Of a stretch of 64,000 nt of DNA, positions 60,970-64,000 are shown in pieces. Each line of letters opens with the position of its first letter. Positions within the stretch are counted from its first letter, which is position 1. The notes below the pieces were generated by a model. It was not told the origin of the DNA. It did no database searches and saw only the letters and a program-made list of their open reading frames with translations. This DNA comes from Meandrina meandrites (taxonomy: Eukaryota; Cnidaria; Anthozoa; Scleractinia; Meandrinidae): NCBI GenBank assembly GCA_963693305.1, contig OY855915.1:19306222-19370221 (forward strand), written 5' to 3'. The position numbers and the translations under genes were made by a program.

Positions 60970-62622
60970 TTACCAATCGATGAAATCGATGATCGGAAAT
61001 GCAATCAATAAATCGATATCAATCGATAAAATTATTTAATTGGTATCGGCCAATCGATGACTAATCGATAGTCACAAAACAAAATTTCATCGATTGATAT
61101 CGATTGGCAATTACTTTCATGACAGACGTTCCAAGTGAAAGGTTGAGCGGCGGATTGGCGAGTTTTCGCCGATTCATGCGTGTCTCACTTCTCGCCTCTT
61201 CGTAACTCACTTTTACTTGAGTTTAGGAGAAGAAACTGATAAGAAAACTTCCGTGGCGATTAAATCACTTGTGCATTGTAATTTCTTTCTGACCAAATGA
61301 CACGTTCCCGGCATGTTAGATTATGTTTTGTTAATTTACTCTTATTCTCCAGTACCGTGACACCCGTGCGTGATAGGAGCTACTATGGTGGATCAAAATT
61401 AAAGGGCCTGGAAACAGGACAACTCGGATTAATATATATTAATCCGTGGATTATTATAATAATAGATTATAATAGGGTTATTATAATCCGGAAATAGATT
61501 ATTATAATCCAGTAATAGATTATTATAATCCAGTAATAGATTATTATAATCCAGTAATAGATTATTATAATCCAGTAATAGATTAAGGCACGGCAAAAAA
61601 TTGGAAAGATAAGATTATTATTAATAATATCATCCGGATTAATATTAATCTCTATTATAAGCGAGATACATTTCCCGTGAATGTTCGGATATACAGCTTT
61701 AATGACAGACACACTGCAGACATAACACAGGACTGACGGGACATAACACTGATCACATCAGTCACATGACGATCACTTGCATTTGCTAGAGCTGGTAGAC
61801 ACCACGATGTTGACCCTAGAAGTAAATGAAAAGGAACAAGCACCTCTGGGCCAGCGAATCCGTGCCGTGGGCATGTGCTTTTATAAAAAAGGGGACCTTG
61901 AGAAAGGGAATAACTACCAACTGTGTAGAAATAGCGACAATCCTAAAGACACTACTGTTTCGAGGTTCGGAGCCGGCATATCACAATGGCAACTATGAAC
62001 ATGGATTTTTCCCGTCTCTTGGCGCCTTTTGTGGATGAAAACATTATCTGGGAACTGACATGGTATATGATTGTATATGATTTAAAGTTCACGTAAAAAC
62101 TATTTCAGCTGTTTCAAGCAATTAATTATGGTGGGACATGATAGGTCATAGCTTTGTATTTATTCCTAGCTTAGTGCTTGAAGATGCAAAGTGGAGCAGG
62201 GGAGATTCCGTACGATTAATAGGAATCCTATGTAGGATTAATATATATCAGGATTAATATTAATATTTAAGTAGGATTGATATTAATATTAATATTAATC
62301 TTACAAAAATAATAGATTATAATAATCTATTACTGGATTATAATAATCTATTAGTGGATTATAATAATGCATTACTGGATTATAATAATCATTAGGATTA
62401 ATATTAATCCGAGTTGTCCTGTGGAAAGGGGAGACCGAGAGGCCAAGACAGGGAAAAGACAATCGATGATAATCGATAGCAATCGATAACAATCGATAAC
62501 GTCACAAAAATCTTCTTCAGCGATTGGTCATCGATTATCAATATCAATCGATTAATTGATATCGATTGCAATAGATTGATATCGATTTTAATCGTTCATC
62601 GATTTCATCGATTGGTAACGTC
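60970..62622. mobile_element. TIR element with long ATCGAT-rich ends
   Basis: GTTACCAATCGATGAAATCG at the left is inverted at the right, and both subterminal regions are dense in ATCGAT over about 130 bp. No clear target duplication. It encloses the element at 61,415-62,421. Confidence 0.75.
61415..62421. mobile_element. Nested TIR element, 1,007 bp, 6-bp target duplication
   Basis: CAGGACAACTCGGATTAATA and its inverse form the ends, with TGGAAA repeated exactly outside (61,409-61,414 and 62,422-62,427). Subterminal arrays of a 21-bp unit (TAATAGATTATTATAATCCA and one more base) occur at both ends in opposite orientation. Confidence 0.88.
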
Positions 62623-62861
62623 GAGTATACGATAGCAGCGTATTATCCTGAAGAGTTTAACATAAACATACGAGCTGTTTTCAAAACTTATCATTTCTGC
62701 TGTTGTGCTAGCTATATCACGTGAGCAATCATGCTCGAGTAAGAGCTGTAAACTTTTGGTGGGAAACAAACTCGCCGGGCACTAATATTTACACCGGTTT
62801 ACAGTATTTACTGCCATCTTGACTGTGCGAATACGTTCAATTCCGGCTAGGAGAAACAGGG

Positions 62862-63037
62862 CTCGAGCAGGAATGGTCGAATGGAACGGTATTTTCCGGT
62901 TGTTTTGATTTTCCGGAATGTTATGACAACCTCGCCAGGTTGTCCTAAAATTCAATTTCATTCCGGGAAATTGCCGTTCCATTCGCTTCCCGTCCAGGAA
63001 TTTCCGGAATTTTTGGTTGAATGGAAAGCGCCCTAGG
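62862..63037. repeat. Repeat fragment rich in TTCCGGAA
   Basis: GGAATTTCCGGAATTTTTGG and GAATGGAAAGCGCCC relate it to the TIR element near 19.8-20.1 kb. Boundaries uncertain. Confidence 0.35.
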
Positions 63038-63044
63038 TTACCCG

Positions 63045-63104
63045 GCACCGCTATGTCAAACTTCCAAGTCCTTGCACAAAGGCAGTTTCTCTCTCCCCAG
63101 TCTC

Positions 63105-63141
<37 letters not shown>

Positions 63142-63882
63142 ACTGGCTGAGCCCAATCCGAAGTCTACCCTGTTCCTCACGTCTCGTTAGTTGGGGCGAA
63201 AAGCCAAGAACGGACAAGGAAAACAAGGCTTAGTCGGAGAGAGGCCGCATGTTCCATATTAGAGCATTTTGGATGGTAAAAGAGTCACTAAATATCATTG
63301 CCAATGTCATTGAGTTAAAAAGTGTACAATGGTAAAAAGTTATTGTTGTCAAATACCCCACCTATGCCCCCCCCCCCCCCCCCCCCGCCTATTATCGATA
63401 GGTGCATTAATCACCAGTACGATCATAGACCGCCGATGGGATGACACTAGGTCGTAACCCGTTTATCATATTAATAAAAAATTCGAGGGAGAAAATTTAA
63501 AAATAGGCGAAGGCCATTTCTAAGCACGTTTTGGGAATATAAAGAAGGACTATTCTGTCACAAGTAGGGCGCCAATCAAATGCAGTGGCGCGTGATGTTT
63601 GTTGGCCCCAAGTGCATTAAAAACATGCCACGCAATTCTGGCAAAACGGCTGCGAAGGGGCTTTTAATAGTTACCATAATACCGCACCTGTAAAATAAAT
63701 TCATGGCCCTCACCTACACATCAGTTTACCTTTGTACGGCTAACACACAGCGGCCAAAAAACAAAACTACACAATTTTGTTTTTATTCTGTGATCGAGGT
63801 AGTTTGTACACGCACTCCGATACACACATTTACTAAAGCATATTTAAAGGCCGGATGTATCTTCACTGCAGGACTTTCCACA
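63045..63882 (+). repeat. Second copy of the NLR-like gene upstream region
   Basis: Matches 3,341-4,109. Two C-rich stretches of the first copy are here homopolymers of 36 C (63,106-63,141) and 20 C (63,367-63,386). The splice acceptor and leader before the ATG are preserved. Confidence 0.9.
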
Positions 63883-64000
63883 ATGGAGTACTCGCTAGAA
63901 CAGTTGAACTATTTTCGAATTTGTTACATCGCCTTTAACTTGGTTCCGGATGGACTACGAAAAATCTGTAAACAAGAATGGGATTTCCGCTACAAAACAA
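63883..64000 (+). CDS. Second HEPN/NB-ARC/TPR gene, 5' end only
   Basis: Thirty-nine codons to the window edge, starting [20 protein letters not shown]. The first 25 residues are identical to the first gene, then there are a few replacements (RKICKQ for REIFKQ, RYK for RFK). This is the start of the DZIP3-type HEPN domain. The frame is open so far; whether the rest is intact and how many TPR modules it holds lies outside the window. Confidence 0.9.
   Translation, partial: MEYSLEQLNYFRICYIAFNLVPDGLRKICKQEWDFRYKT

Noticed and set aside
61467..61712. YYWIIII repeat frame
   Set aside because: Translation of the 21-bp AT-rich subterminal array of a TIR element.

Overview
The window looks like a stretch of a cnidarian nuclear genome, most likely a stony coral or sea anemone. 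The DNA is AT-rich with large introns, tRNA-derived SINEs, many terminal-inverted-repeat (TIR) DNA transposons, a BEL/Pao retroelement and non-LTR retrotransposon tails. The main gene combines a DZIP3-type HEPN domain, an NB-ARC ATPase and tetratricopeptide repeats (TPRs), an architecture typical of cnidarian NLR-like families. The organism call is inferred from gene and repeat content only.

Layout. (1) 1-3.3 kb has no recognisable gene but holds a diverged copy of a repeated exon-like block. (2) 4,110-10,217 is an apparently intronless gene for a HEPN / NB-ARC / TPR protein. Its C-terminal half is exactly 30 tandem 126-bp modules (6,342-10,121) without a single indel, and it ends in a CaaX-like tail. 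(3) 10.2-25 kb is gene-poor and carries MITEs, including a Mutator-like element with a perfect 9-bp target-site duplication (TSD). (4) 25.6-45.3 kb, minus strand, is a CMGC-like protein kinase gene. I could join eleven coding exons by reading phase, but the exon or exons that should encode helix C through the HRD catalytic loop were not found. The terminal exon has a degenerate second copy at 23.1-23.9 kb. The introns are packed with TIR elements, a hAT-like transposase remnant, palindromes and microsatellites. (5) 45.9-47 kb has a 36-bp minisatellite and a perfect 42-bp hairpin. (6) 48-61 kb contains two copies of a three-exon, apparently noncoding spliced unit (49.9-51.7 and 59.1-61.0 kb). 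A decayed minus-strand BEL/Pao retrotransposon lies between them and is itself interrupted by a 5'-truncated LINE. (7) 61-62.6 kb is a nested pair of TIR elements. (8) 63.04-64.0 kb is a second copy of the upstream region and first 39 codons of the HEPN/NB-ARC/TPR gene, cut by the window end.

The most interesting signal is the tandemly duplicated NLR-like locus. It has a predicted RNase-type HEPN domain, a signalling ATPase, an array of nearly identical and mosaic TPR modules, a possible lipid anchor, and a co-duplicated noncoding exon cluster. The array resembles the highly identical repeat arrays of fungal NLR allorecognition proteins. It suggests a fast-evolving recognition receptor, but function is inferred from sequence only.
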